This document shows positions 33,783-45,700 of a DNA stretch of 64,000 nt, piece after piece; position 1 is the first letter of the stretch, and every line of letters starts with the position of its first letter. The stretch lies in NCBI GenBank assembly GCA_021234155.1, contig JAJEKV010000097.1:622001-686000 (forward strand), given 5' to 3'. Source of the DNA: Isoetes taiwanensis (Eukaryota > Streptophyta > Lycopodiopsida > Isoetales > Isoetaceae). The position numbers were made by a program, and so were the translations under genes. The notes beneath the pieces are model-generated. The model did not search any database. It was not told the DNA's origin and was given only the letters and a program-made list of their open reading frames with translations.

Positions 33783-34960
33783 CATAATAACAGGGGGTTT
33801 TCTTTGTGTTTTTGTACGCTTTTCACTAAGGTTTTCCTATGATTTCGTGATGTATTCAAATGGATGTACTAATGCGTATAGCTAGAGTGCATCATTTCTG
33901 AGCCATTGATTTTAGCCTTTTTTTTTTCAATGGTCAACAACCAATGGCTCACAACAAAAGCCCTTTTTTCATGTGTGTGGTGCATAATGGGCACATGAAG
34001 GCCATTGATTTTAGCCTTCTTTTCCAATGGTCAACAACCAATGGCTCACAACAAAAGCCCTCTTTTTGTGTGTGTGGTGCATAATGGGCACATGAAAGGC
34101 TTCAAGGGCGCATGTAGTGCAGTTTCCTCGCTGGCAACACATTTCTTATTATAACTTTTGATTCAGAGCTCTGTTTCAGATGATTTTTATTGCGTTGGAA
34201 AGCTCTCTCCGAGAGCTTTTTGATAGTGTATGATATGGATATGTTTGGTTAAGTTATCTATGCTAAAACAACAATTTTTCGGCCGGGTTTGGTAGGCTTT
34301 CATATCCTACCAACTGATTAATACAGGATTGCGCTATTGGATATTGTTTTATGGCTCATTCCGAATGAAGCTTGCAAAAAATTCCAAGGCTTCTAGATCC
34401 TTGTGCTAACAAGCAGAAAAGTTTCCCACTTTGGTTTCTCACCACAAGAATCCATGGAGGCCGAAGGCTGCTGTTAAATTCCAGTTGAAAAATGTTTGTG
34501 TATGGGTGTTGCAAACTTTATGACTTTCAGAATAATGGGATCAATCTGCTCTATCTTTATGGTAACTTTTACTTATGTTCTATTTGTTTTATTGTGATCA
34601 AATTCAAAAGCTACAGGTGATGAAAGCCTCAAATGAATTCTAGTTTTTTTCTGGTTTGAATTCTAAAATTTTTGTCACACCCGGGGTGGCGTCCTTAAGG
34701 CTTGAGAAGGGAAAAAAATTTTTTTTGCAACACAAACCATTAACATCCAACATATAAAAATTAAATCCCCCAACACATAACAACCAACACATAACAACCA
34801 TTGACATTAACAACCAACACATAACTACCATTGACATTAATTAACACAACCATTGGGTCCAACACATTTAAATTAAAATCCCCCTTAAACCCCCTTTGGT
34901 TTGGGTGCATATTCACACGGGGGTGACGTAGGGCAGCAAGAGCCCTCATAATTGTATTTT
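33783..34960 (-). mobile_element. second copy of the 1.45-kb repeat (reverse orientation)
   Basis: Ends in 'tagcataataacaggggg...tttgtgtttttgtacg' at the left, the reverse complement of the right end at 12985-13014, and in 'ccctttggtttgggtgcatattc' and 'gtagggcagcaagagcc' at the right. A tandem duplication of about 103 bp (33900-34105, 'gccattgattttagcc...gggcacatgaa') lies inside. Confidence 0.7.
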
Positions 34961-35084
34961 GCACGTACGAAATCAACACCATATAGTATTTCGCTTGAAA
35001 TCTTATAGTATTTTGCGAATCTTGTTATACAGTATAGCAAATTTTGTACTTGCATACCCCACAAACGAGGAACTTTACGTACGG

Positions 35085-35285
35085 TGTAGATTAAGGAATA
35101 AGGGGTGAATATGCCTATCCAACAGCTCTCGTTGCCCGGAGTCACCCAATGTGTGAATATGCACCCAAACCAAAGGGGGTTTAAGGGGGATTTTAATTTA
35201 AATGTGTTGGACCCAATGGTTGTATTAATTAATGTCAATGGTAGTTATGTCTTGGTTGTTAATGTCAATGGTTGTCAATATGCAT
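35085..35285 (+). repeat. third, partial copy of the same repeat, inverted to its neighbour
   Basis: 'gtgaatatgcacccaaaccaaagggggtttaaggggg' through 'acccaatggttgtattaattaatgtcaatgg' is the reverse complement of 34740-34925, giving a fold-back with arms of about 150-180 bp and a 220-bp loop. Confidence 0.75.
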
Positions 35286-35289
35286 TCTA

Positions 35290-37080
35290 AGAACTTTATA
35301 AAAAAGGTTTTAATACTCTTAAAAACCTTAGAATAAGTTTTATACCCGTATTGTATGCTAAGTATGCTACAACAATGCTTTTAACACCATCTTACCAACT
35401 GTAACTTATGATATTTATAATTGTCAAAATGAAGATATGCATATACAATAGCAAAACAAGGTGCCAAGGATATGAATATGTATTTAAATTCGTTATGGGA
35501 GAAGGTAGTATATCTATGCGTGTGAAGCCATTCCTCCCCAACAACACCCCACAAAGCTTTAGCATGTCTTAATCCACCAATTGGAAGATGTGTGAGACCA
35601 TAGTGCCAATGTGAGTTATAATATATTCTAGAATATATAACTCATAATTTGGGATGCTATTTACTTTCATGTATTCTCTATTCCCTCTTCACCTAGATTC
35701 AAGACTCCTGCCTTAGTCATGGCAACTTCAGTGATAGAGGAGCCAAATGAGCCCTGCATCCCCCCCATCCCCCCCCACCCCCGGGGGCGAGCCCAAAAAA
35801 TAAAAAAAACACCCCGTCGACATGCATGTTGATGGCATGATACACAGTCCCTTCTGCTCTAACCTAACTTGTGGTGTGAAACTAAAAACTGTTAAAACCT
35901 TAACCCAATCCTAACGTAACGGCTGGTGCGAAGGTACCCTAAAAAGACTTTGCAATATCTTGCAAAGCACATTGGTCTGCTGGTAAAATAATTTTGAGTT
36001 ACGTACAAGTTTTTGCCCAATCAAACTATGGCAGAATATGCAACCAGCACATTGACTTGCAAGGAAATACTTTGGTCTGAGGAGGCTCAGAAAAAAATCA
36101 ATTTGTAGATCCTATTATGCTACGCTCAGACAATACAAGTTGCATCTCGATGGCTAAGAATCCACTTCTCCATGAAAGGAGTAAGCATATAGATATAGAT
36201 TCATTTTGTATGTTCATTCAGCTTGCAGATGTATCCCTTAGGAAATCTAGATTTGTTGAGGTAAAATAAGGTTTAAGTGTTGTAGTGAAGAAATAGTGAA
36301 GGTATTGCAATTGTAAATTAATACGCAAGGTAATTGTGAATATCGAAAAAATTATAAGTTATCAAAGAATTTATGTATGCAACAATGTTACACTAATGAT
36401 TCTGATATGCAACATTGTGCATGACTTTTGCAATAGAAATATGGGCAGGAAAATGTGGTATACAAAATTTCATGAGTACATGTAAATATACTTTGATACA
36501 TGGAACATTGAAAAAAATGGCTCAAATATATATGCCCATAATAAATTTAGCTTAGGGTTTAACCTTAGAGATCCGTTTTAAGTTGTTGATGGTGCATTCA
36601 ATAGTTGGGGACCATGTATAACTATTTAAATGTTAGTTGGTGAAAAATACGCATTATACATACAATGAACAATGCCTTAGGCCAGGTGGAAAAAATGTCG
36701 AGAGATTTCGAAAAGAATCAAACTCATCTCGATGGATTTATTTATAATCCTTGGTTTGAAATCGATGATTTTGCCATTTAAGAGAATACCGTTCACTTGA
36801 TTCTAGCTTGAGTGTAACTCTTATTTTTTTAATGGTTAAATTGAGCTAGAAAAAAAGACTTCATCACTGAGTAACTTTGCTAACTCATTGTTACAAAGAA
36901 AACTGTAGTATTTGGTGGCATTATAGTTCATCAATGCCACCAGTATGATGGACTTGTAAGGAGTTTACCATATAGATATGATTGCAAGTATATGTATATA
37001 CAAGAAATTTAGCACGTCCTACGGTGCATGTTCCTACGGTGCATGTTGTAAGGCAGACCCAAGCTAATATTTAATGGGTT
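35290..37080. other. non-coding, with a Harbinger-type end at 35926
   Basis: No gene recognised. GTGCGAAGGTACCC followed by TAA (35926-35942) is the reverse complement of the terminus at 57380-57393, so a truncated PIF/Harbinger-type element ends here. 35760-35805 is a C-run with low complexity. 36998-37045 is a fragment of the LTR-like repeat at the window start. Confidence 0.55.
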
Positions 37081-38210
37081 TACTAACTAGTTTTTCCTTT
37101 GTCAAATTCTGTTACATGAGATGAATGGAAACCTCATATTACTGAGGGATGGAATATGAAAAGTAATTCCCTTGAAAATAAAGCAAGGCTATATTCTTGC
37201 CTATATCAAGAATTTAACCCCTTGATGCACCATGAACAGTGTACATCTATCACCCATGCTTCACATGTTGTAGCTTGGATTCCCCCTTGACATATTCTAT
37301 TACACAAAATGAATGGAATTTGGCTGTGATCTGGACTGAAGGTGACTAAGGGATAAAATTTACAATGGTATCCCGTTATGGTAAAACAGAGTTAAAGTTC
37401 AATCCCTTGCCAATGGGTCTACAACTTGATACTTTATATTATGTATGCATTTGTCAATGGTAACAAAGTGCTTGGAGAAGCAGGATATTGCCATTACCGG
37501 TTGCAACATTAAGTGGATAATGTTGCACACATATGGACCCTAGGTGCCAAGGTGCAATGTCAATGATATTTGGTCATGCTCATCCCATTCTAGGCCCCAG
37601 ACCATTTACATGATCAAAAACCATTGTTTGAGCATTGAATGTGTGTTGAAGTAAAACTAGAGTCTCTTGTAGTCTCCACATATTGTCTGCTATGATAGGT
37701 TAATTGAACAGCATGACATATTTACTCATGGGTATACCTTGTTTTCTGTCAGGGATTCAATCCCTTGATGCATCATGGAGAATGAACTTATGTCAACCAT
37801 GGGGAAAACCAGTAAAAGCACCATGTTGTAGCATTTGGATGGTAATGTTACACCGAATGGTCATTTGAAAGCCCTTGTTGGATTCTCCTTTGACATATTC
37901 TATTACCCATGATCGATAGAATACTATTGGTTTGGGTTTAAAGTGATTAAGGAAGAAATTTACAATTATGTCCTGCGACAGTAAAGCATGGTTAAAGTTC
38001 AAGCCTTGCAAATGTTTCAACACTTGGATACTTCATATTAAGTATAGATCTCTCTATGGTAGTAAAATGCTTGGAGAAAAACAATATTGCCATATGTGGT
38101 TGCAACATTAATTGGATAAGGTTGCACCCAATATGCACTTATATGGAGCCTAGGAGCCTGGGATGCAACGTCTGGGATATTTATTTATGCTTATCCCATT
38201 ACCATATTTG
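37080..38210. repeat. diverged long tandem repeat, two to three units
   Basis: About 37215-37600 and 37755-38200 share 'cccttgatgca.catgga', 'tgacatattctattac', 'gtaaa.ca..gttaaagttcaa', 'atgcttggagaa', 'ggttgcaacattaa.tggataa.gttgcac' in the same order, spaced by about 550 bases. A third partial unit begins near 37080. Confidence 0.7.
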
Positions 38211-38374
38211 GGTTGAAGTAAACTTAGAGCCCCATAACTAGCATTTATGGAACTCGAAAACCATCTTCTCGCATTTTGCTTGCTATGATAGGGAGATCAT
38301 GGTGTGTCTCAAAGGATGTCTCAAAAGAAATTGAGATAGCATCTTGGGTTACCTAGGTCTTACCCCATATACCA

Positions 38375-38445
38375 CAAGCGGGATTGAACCCACAAACTTA
38401 AGCCCCTTGAGTTTGGGCGGCCTAGACCCCTTAAACCATAAACAA
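38375..38445 (-). repeat. tRNA-like SINE head
   Basis: On the minus strand TGGTTTAAGGGGTCTAGG and GGGTTCAATCCC stand about 35 bases apart, resembling boxes A and B. Cloverleaf stems are incomplete, so not a working tRNA. Confidence 0.5.
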
Positions 38446-38565
38446 ACATAGGAACAAAAGGAAGATAAGATCGAAAGAAATGGCTAGGGGGGACCCGTAC
38501 CACGACCTTGGCCAAAAATACATGATAAAACCCCCTATGTCCAAATAATCAAGTTACACTGGACA

Positions 38566-38676
38566 CCTAACCATGTTTGTCTTGGAAACCTTACCTTAAA
38601 AGATTATCACCATAAATGGAAACCTAACCATGTTTGTCTTGGAAACCTTACCTTAAAGATTATCACCATAAATGCA
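38566..38676. repeat. ~56-bp tandem duplication
   Basis: 'aacctaaccatgtttgtcttggaaaccttaccttaaa(a)gattatcaccataaatg' occurs twice in direct succession. Confidence 0.85.
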
Positions 38677-38748
38677 GGGAAGATCAGGGCTTCAACGGGA
38701 AAGAACCGGTGCCTTTTTTGGCTCCCGAAAGTGGACCATCGGGCAGCT

Positions 38749-39123
38749 GAAATTCGCTTAAGCGAATTTGTGAAATTCGCTTAAGCGAATTTCACAAGGG
38801 AATATTCTTTGAAGATCCAAGTTTTATGAAATTCGCTTAAGTGAATTTCAGAAGACGTCGCCGAAAAATTTTGTCAGGATCCTGTCTGATTCCGTCAGAG
38901 CACACCTACGCAGGTGGTTTTTAAAAAAAAACTGAAATTCGCTTAAGCGAATTTCAACCCGATTTTTTTAAAAAAAAAAAAATCCCTGAAATTTGGTCAG
39001 CTGACCTTTTTTTTTTAATGAGGCAAAAAAAAAATTTTTAAAAGCCAAAATTCGCTTAAGCGAATTTCAGGGAGTTTGACTAAATTTTTTTTGACCAAGT
39101 TGTCAAATTCGCTTAAGCGAATT
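38749..39123. promoter_or_regulatory. array of six 22-bp palindromes upstream of a TATA box
   Basis: GAAATTCGCTTAAGCGAATTTC, a perfect palindrome, or variants with one or two changes occur at 38749, 38772, 38828, 38934, 39047 and about 39104. The last ends ten bases before TATAAAA (39133). A repeated dyad next to a core promoter looks like an array of sites for a dimeric DNA-binding protein, such as a transposase or transcription factor; that role is inference. Confidence 0.8.
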
Positions 39124-39132
39124 CCAGTTCTC

Positions 39133-39139
39133 TATAAAA
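39133..39139 (+). promoter_or_regulatory. TATA box
   Basis: TATAAAA, 10 bases after the palindrome array and about 115 bases before the ATG at 39250. Confidence 0.6.
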
Positions 39140-39249
39140 AAATGCCTACGGGTCTTTCAAATGCGTCAAAGCAGCGCCTAAGCGATCGGTCTTTGTAGTT
39201 TCTGAGTTTTGCCTTGCATAGTGCAGCTTGTTTGATAGGGTCTGTTAGA

Positions 39250-39363
39250 ATGGCAGATTCAGATTATGAGCATGAGGGGTCTATAAGCGAGCTTTCAGAT
39301 GATGGCAATATCGACTATTGGATAGATGAAGGCAGAGGGAGAGGGCTAGAGGCTATCGGATAG
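39250..39363 (+). CDS. short acidic ORF behind the palindrome promoter, probably truncated
   Basis: 37 codons beginning MADSDYEHEGSISELSDDGN and ending in a glycine/arginine-rich stretch that is part of the hairpin repeat next door. An acidic Met-Ala-Asp start after a TATA and short leader looks like the N-terminus of a larger protein whose remainder was replaced. Not recognised. Confidence 0.35.
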   Translation: MADSDYEHEGSISELSDDGNIDYWIDEGRGRGLEAIG

Positions 39364-39468
39364 ATGAAGGCAGAGGGACAGGGCTAGAGGCTTCTTTTTG
39401 TACTGGGATGGTGTTAGGGGCAGGACAGGACAAAAAGAAGCCTCTAGCCTTGTCCCTCTGCCTTCATC
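39363..39468 (+). repeat. near-perfect hairpin, 39-bp arms, 28-base loop
   Basis: 39363-39401 and 39430-39468 are reverse complements with a single G-T. A third direct half-copy is at 39331-39358. If transcribed from the TATA at 39133 the RNA would form a long stem. Confidence 0.88.
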
Positions 39469-39642
39469 CTGCCTTCTTTTTTCCCACCTACCCCTGTCCC
39501 GATTTTGCCATCTTTTTCTTTCTGAGTGTTATTGATCTGGTAAATGTGAGCAGAATAACTTGCATGCAGGTCTGTTTTTGTTTTTTGATGTTTAACAATT
39601 ATACATTCATACCTATTGACTATGGATTGGTTTCTTCTGCAG

Positions 39643-40865
39643 TCTTCTGGCATCCAAGTACCGCAAGCATGGGGTTTACAAAGGCTCACGCTTACAAAGA
39701 CTCACGCTGCATACTGGCCATTCATAACCTTGCACACCAGGTAGTATTTGCTTCCAATTTGTCCATCTATCTGTTCAGTCCTCTGAATTTTTCTTACTTT
39801 GCTGTAAGCCCCTTTGTTTCTGTCATCTGTATAGGGTGTTGAACCAACCATCTCATTGGTATGCAGCATTGGAGTGGGCCAGGAAGCATGCTTTAGATAA
39901 GGGAGAGGCTGTAAATCATCTCAAAGGAGTCATTGTTACAGCTGATCGTATATTAACTGTTGGCCAGGTACTCTATGAGTTTGTTTTATGGTGGCAAGAT
40001 AATAAATGGCCTCTGCATACTAAACTAAACTGTTTACTGTATGATAAAGATGCCTTTTCTGCTCAGCCAAACCATAAAATGGTTACAATTTAAAATTTGG
40101 ACTTGCAACTCCTTTTACAAAAAAGCTGTTGTATGCAAAATCATAATGTGCTGGTAATTTTGCTATGAACAATTTGCTTGAGTTACTCTATCAGTAGTTG
40201 TTTCATGTCTTTTTCTAGCTTACGTTTTGACTTGTTTTATAGGGTATTCATAATGGTAATTTTGCTATGAACAATTTCCTTCAGTTACTCTATCACTAGT
40301 TGTTTCATGTCTTTTTCTAGCTTACGTTTTGACTTGTTTTATAGGGTTATGCATGGGAGATAACTACAGTAGAAGGTGGATTTGGTCTTGATGGTGCGCT
40401 TTCGAGAGGCGTAAATTACGTGATAAATGGTATGCCCCTTTGAAGGGTCTCTTGTGTTGACAGTCTAGTGAAATGGACTTTTTAGTAATGGTTTCCTTAG
40501 ATTAGCTTCTGGTGCATACAAAATAACGGATCGCTGTAAAAAGCAAAGCTTTCCCTGCTAGATTGGGCAAGATTTCTATGCTGAAATTACTCTGTGATGA
40601 ACTAATGTTGGCAAACAAGTTCTATTTTGTCATATGAAAATGAAGTGGCAGGGGTCTACATGCTGCAGTGGAGATCATGTGCTTGGTCTTAGATGGTTAT
40701 GATGTTTAAATCCTGATGTGTATGCTATGCGACATGCTTGGTCTTAGAATCTTATGGTGTATAGTGTTATCTCTTAAAACTTTCTTTTAGTGTATTAATC
40801 AAGGGCGGTGCTTATTTACAGGCATCACAAATGGTGTTGATATGAAAGAGTGGGACCCCCCATAG
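39643..40865 (+). pseudogene. starch synthase gene fragment
   Basis: Four exon-like pieces with GT/AG borders: 39643-39740, 39835-39967, 40345-40429, 40822-40865. They encode in order KYRKHGVYK and ILAIHNLAHQ, then GVEP, WYAALEW, ARKHALDKGEAV and VTADRILTVGQ, then GYAWEITTVEGGFGL, then NGITNGVDMKEWDP: the GT5 catalytic domain of a plant soluble starch synthase (class I/II-like), which extends glucan chains from ADP-glucose in plastids. Damage: a 16-bp direct duplication in piece 1 (ttacaaaggctcacgc), deletion plus frameshift at the start of piece 2, a TAG right after WDPP. The third intron is lengthened by a ~97-bp duplication (40170-40344). Upstream and downstream exons are absent. Confidence 0.85.
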
Positions 40866-41689
40866 GTATGCATTTTGCGTTCTTGGATTGCATTAATTCA
40901 GCTGTCATAATTGTTGGCCCTAAATTATCAGGGACTTTGACAATATTATGAAAAGGGAGAGAAGTTTTATCTTTATATTAGCAAGGTGCCATCCTCAGGT
41001 TCCTTGCATTTGGGCCATTCAGTGACATTCATGTTTATAAAGTAAGTAATTTCAAAGGTTGCTCTTTAACAAGTTGCTTTTATTTCAACAGAATTTGTAA
41101 AACCAACAAACTTATTAACAGTCCATTCCATAAGAGCCTTCCTAACTTGAATAATTCAAAGAGAGATGAGTAGAAAGGATCTTACATAGCAACTTGTTGA
41201 ATATTTCAACAAAGCCAAGGAGTTAGGCAGAAACCTTATGCCGGATGGTAGGTCGGAACGCATTACTTTAAGATCCCCTTCTTGCGCATTCTTCTGCATT
41301 ATTCCTTTCTAATCGGCATTATTTCCCCTTCTTGCGCATTTTTCTGCATTATTCCTTTCTAATCCGGATTATTTGTCTGCAGGAGTGCTAGCAAAAAGCT
41401 CTTTCACAAGCGGATGAAGATCATTGTGGCTAAGCCCGGCATCAAACAGGCCCTATTCATGGGTTCACAGTTAAAGATGGATAGAGGCTTCTCAAAATTC
41501 ATAGATAATAGACTCTATTCCCAAATCACAGAGCTTTTGCCATAGAAATGTTAAGCTTGAACCGATTCCAACCTGCATAAATACACCATATCCAAGATAA
41601 GGGAAGAAATAAACCTGTATGTCTAAGCTGGGGTCATCCAACTCTCTCCGTGACAACACCATAGCGCTCCAACGGCTCTAATGATAACA
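40866..41689. other. non-coding, short duplication
   Basis: A ~54-bp direct duplication at 41276-41378 ('ccccttcttgcgcatt.ttctgcattattcctttctaatc'). After 'gtctgcag' at 41383 a 54-codon open stretch (KKLFHKRMKIIVAKPGIKQA) is open to 41545, not recognised. Nothing else. Confidence 0.45.
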
Positions 41690-42190
41690 AATTGGCAGCG
41701 AAATGGGCGCCAAACAGGTCTCACAACGACCTAATCATTGCCAGAAGAAAATATGAAACATGGATTCCAAGGCCATGGCTTCAAGCCCGAAGAACATACG
41801 ACTGCTGGACGCGCATATGAGAGAGGGTCAGCGCCATAAAAAATGGACCCTGATAGCATAGCCATGGCATTCTTAAGCAGAGCGCCCGCCGAAGAAGCAT
41901 AAAGAATTCTAAAACAATACCATGTTTAAGCAGAGCGCCCTCCGAAGAAGCATACAGAATTCCAAAACAATTTCAACGTCTGACCACTGAATATATATGA
42001 GCATTCAGAACATTTTCAGGACATTCTAGAAGCCACCACATCTCCGCCAAGAACCTTTCGGAAGCCACCAGATCCGACGGCCCAAATCGCGAGGGACCGA
42101 ACGGACGATCGAGATCTGGCGGCTTATATATAAAAGAACTTTCCGGAAGCCACCACTAATAATTACATATATATTCATATTCAGATTCAG
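41690..42190 (+). repeat. copy of the LTR-like promoter repeat
   Basis: Homologous to 1-490, including 'aagccaccagatccgacgg' and TATAAAAG. No coding sequence of an element follows, so a solo or truncated LTR. Confidence 0.65.
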
Positions 42191-42734
42191 ATATGTTTGG
42201 AATAAAGGTAGTCTCATTTGTTGAAATATTTGTTGAAATGCTTGATCATCAACTAAGTCAACCCAAATCATTTGGAGCAAAGTGAATAGTCATTTGAATT
42301 ATTCAATAATAATCACTTATTTGAAGGATAGAGGGCAACACTCCATGGGTTATTGAATGTGATTCTTAACCTTTCCCCTCCTCAAATATGGTCTTCACTT
42401 TTGCCTATTAATGATTATTGCATGTATCTAATGTTCCACCCCTTTGATCCATAACTACCACCTAGTTTAGAGTAGAGATTTTAATGGTTTCCCACCATGA
42501 ACAGATCAGAAGCATACGGGGTTTTCATTAAAATGATCTATTTGTTAGTAATTGAGCTTAATGTAGAGCGTGTTTTTTTTTTGCCAAAACACACCTGAAG
42601 GACCGTGTTTTTAGAGTTTTATGGCCGTATGATGCATTGTTGTGGCAGGTAACCAAGCATAACAAGAAATGCATTTTACAAATACAAAGGATTTATATAA
42701 TTATTTACATTCATGAGTGATGGCCATCGGCCAC

Positions 42735-45700
42735 TTAAAAGCAGAACTGAGGTGGTATTATCTTCCCTGGATTCATAATTCTTTCTGGATCAAGGGCTGT
42801 TTTTATTCTTCCCATTGTTACTAACGCTTCTGCACCAAGCTCCTCCTCGAGATACTACAGATAGAAATACAATTCAGTTGAGTTTTAGAACAGCCGAGAC
42901 AAATACACCATATGGAAACTTTGCTGCTTAATAATTAAGAACCAAAATAGATCGATCCACAGAGGGCCTCTTGAGAACCACCATAAGACACATCACCAAC
43001 CCAAACTGTAACTTACAACTTAGAAATGAATACAAGCTGCCAAGGAACATCCTTTTGAAAGTAGTTTACAGGTGCAGCACAGCAATAAGACAGGAGAGCC
43101 ATGATGATGATCAGGAACAGCAATTCACATTGCTCTAACTGCGTAGTATAGGATGGGACATTGGCACCTCAAGTGATTCCAAGTACATATGCATCACTAT
43201 GTGAAGAAAAAGTTGCAGGGTGTACCTTCATTTTTCCAACTCCGACACCATGCTCGCCTGTACATGTGCCTATTGGAAAAAAACTCCAAAGTGGTTACAC
43301 AAGATACCACAAACCAGGTTTGGAAACTTTAAAGCTGCATACAATTCATCTGTCACTAATATTGATCCCCCTTCCTTTACAACTAATGTTTAATCAACCA
43401 GGGAATCAGGAGTGGAAGCCAAACAGTTGCCAAAGCAAACAAAGAAATTACAGGCTACCTTCCATTGAGAGAGCAATATGAGTAATATGATTTGCCAGCT
43501 TTTGAGCTTCGTCAACCTCAGCTTTGTTTTCAGAATCAAACAAAATAGCTACATGAAAGTTCCCATCTCCCGCATGTGATATGATGCAACTGAAAAGAAT
43601 TTAGACCATTATAAGGGACTCAGTTGCCATCATACTTTCGCAATAAGGACTCACACCCATATACCAGATACATGATTATCGCAAAGGAGAATTTAGTGGC
43701 GATGAAGAAGAATGCACAATACCAATATAGTGGCGACGAATCTAGTAAAGCTTTAGATTCTGATATACACTGCGCAAGCCGTGAAAGTGGAACGCACACA
43801 TCCTGAGGAAAATTAGCAAGGCATTTACACGGCTTAGATCAATGACTTAGTTGAAGCTAAAGAAATAGACCATCACATAGACCATCTGTGTGGTGATAAA
43901 TTTCGCACTTTATGACAAATCAAAACCTACATACTGACAACCAAATTTTAGGGCTTCGTAAGAACAAGGACAAGAGAGGTTGTAATGTAAAATAGAAAAG
44001 TTCTTTAGCTATTCCAATCTTGCTACACGTGCTTGAGATATTGCTTGAAGACACAAAACATGGACACTGAAACATACCATAATTGATTTATTACATAGAT
44101 ACAGGTAAAATATCTCATGGGGTTTCTGTTTTACATTTTCGACATGTGCTGCCCACATTAGGCATGGATATAGCAGGGGCCAAACATTCCACTGCCTTTC
44201 TTCTCTGACTTCTAGGAATATAAAAGTTGTGCTACAACTATTAGTTTCCTGTAAGAGCTCCTCTGCCTGTTGGGCCTTACAAGGCGTATTCAATTGAATT
44301 CTCTAAATGGCGTCCACAATCAGGTGCTAGAGAAGCCATGTTGAGCAAGCTTATGTCTTAATTTTGCACCCCTTAATGCATTGCACATGCACAAAAAGCT
44401 AGCTCCTTTCATTTCCTCGTCCATAATTTTATTAAATGCGGAATGGGACTCTCAATAATATTCGTAACCAGTGTATCCTTATTCAAAACCTCAGGTTTTT
44501 GCTCCTTTCCATGTGGCCCAGGAATAAGATATAAGATATTGTATCTTTCCATTTCTATCATCCACGACTCTCACACAGGAGCATGATATTTTTTACAATT
44601 TAGCATTCACCTAGCAATCCATCGTAGGATTCCTCTCCGAGCCATGTTGAGCAAGCTTATGTCTTAATTCTGCACCCCTTAGAAATGCCTTGCACATGCA
44701 CAAAAAGCTAGCTCCTTTCATTTCCTTGTTCATAATTTAATTAAATGCGGAATGGGACTCTCAATAATATTTGTAACCAGTGTATCCTAATTCAAAACCT
44801 CAGGTTTTTGCTCCTTTCCATGTGGCCAGGAATAAAATATAAGATAATGTATCTTTCCATTTCTATCATCCACGACTCTCACACAGGAGCGTGATATTTT
44901 TTACAATTTAGCATTCACCTAGCAATCCATCGTAGGATTCCTCTCCGATCCTAAGTAAGCATCATATCTCTGCCACCTTATGCAATGCCTACTAATTCTA
45001 TGTTGATTATGTTACTTTTAGGCCCCTTCTGGTTTCTAGGAAGACGTATCCAACATATAATCAAGTACACCCATAAAACGCAGCTAATCATTGTGAGCTT
45101 GCTTTGTTCTGATTCTAAAAGTCTTACTGTGACCATAGCTTCAGCACCAGGTTTTAAGGCTTGACAAGACCAATATGCCTCCTTCCTGACCTGCATTCCA
45201 AAAACAACAGCACATATATTTCAGTCTCAATTACCATTAAGATGCATGAAATGCATCTGAGTAAATAATAGCAACAAAAAAAATAAGGCAAACAGAAAGT
45301 ATCTAAATATACCTTCCACAGGTCTTCTTTCTCTTCAGGGGTATTTGAAAAAATAAAGTCAGAACCATGATTTGCCTCCACAATAGCCTTCACCCGTCTT
45401 GCTTGTTCAAGTGCATATGCTTCTGCATTGAGTACAAGATCTCATTCCAACGTGAAATACATTTAAGCTCCAACCCATGTTTACTATCTCATTCCCTAGT
45501 CATGAAATAACTCCTAATAGATGGCTAGTTAAAGGACCCTATCCAGGCCAGTAATGACTGACGGTAGAGAACTTGGTTTGAAAGTAGGAAGTCCTAGGTT
45601 TAATACCTCGCAGTCCATCTTAGTTCCTAACATGGTAAAAGAGCCAGAGTTCTTTGCAGGTGGTCTGTATGGGGACATGCCCGATACCTGTTCCAATAAA

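Noticed and set aside
38375-38445. Functional tRNA gene
   Set aside because: Box A and B are recognisable but acceptor and anticodon stems do not pair.
38749-39123. CRISPR-like array
   Set aside because: Spacing is irregular, repeats are perfect palindromes and the context is a plant nuclear genome.
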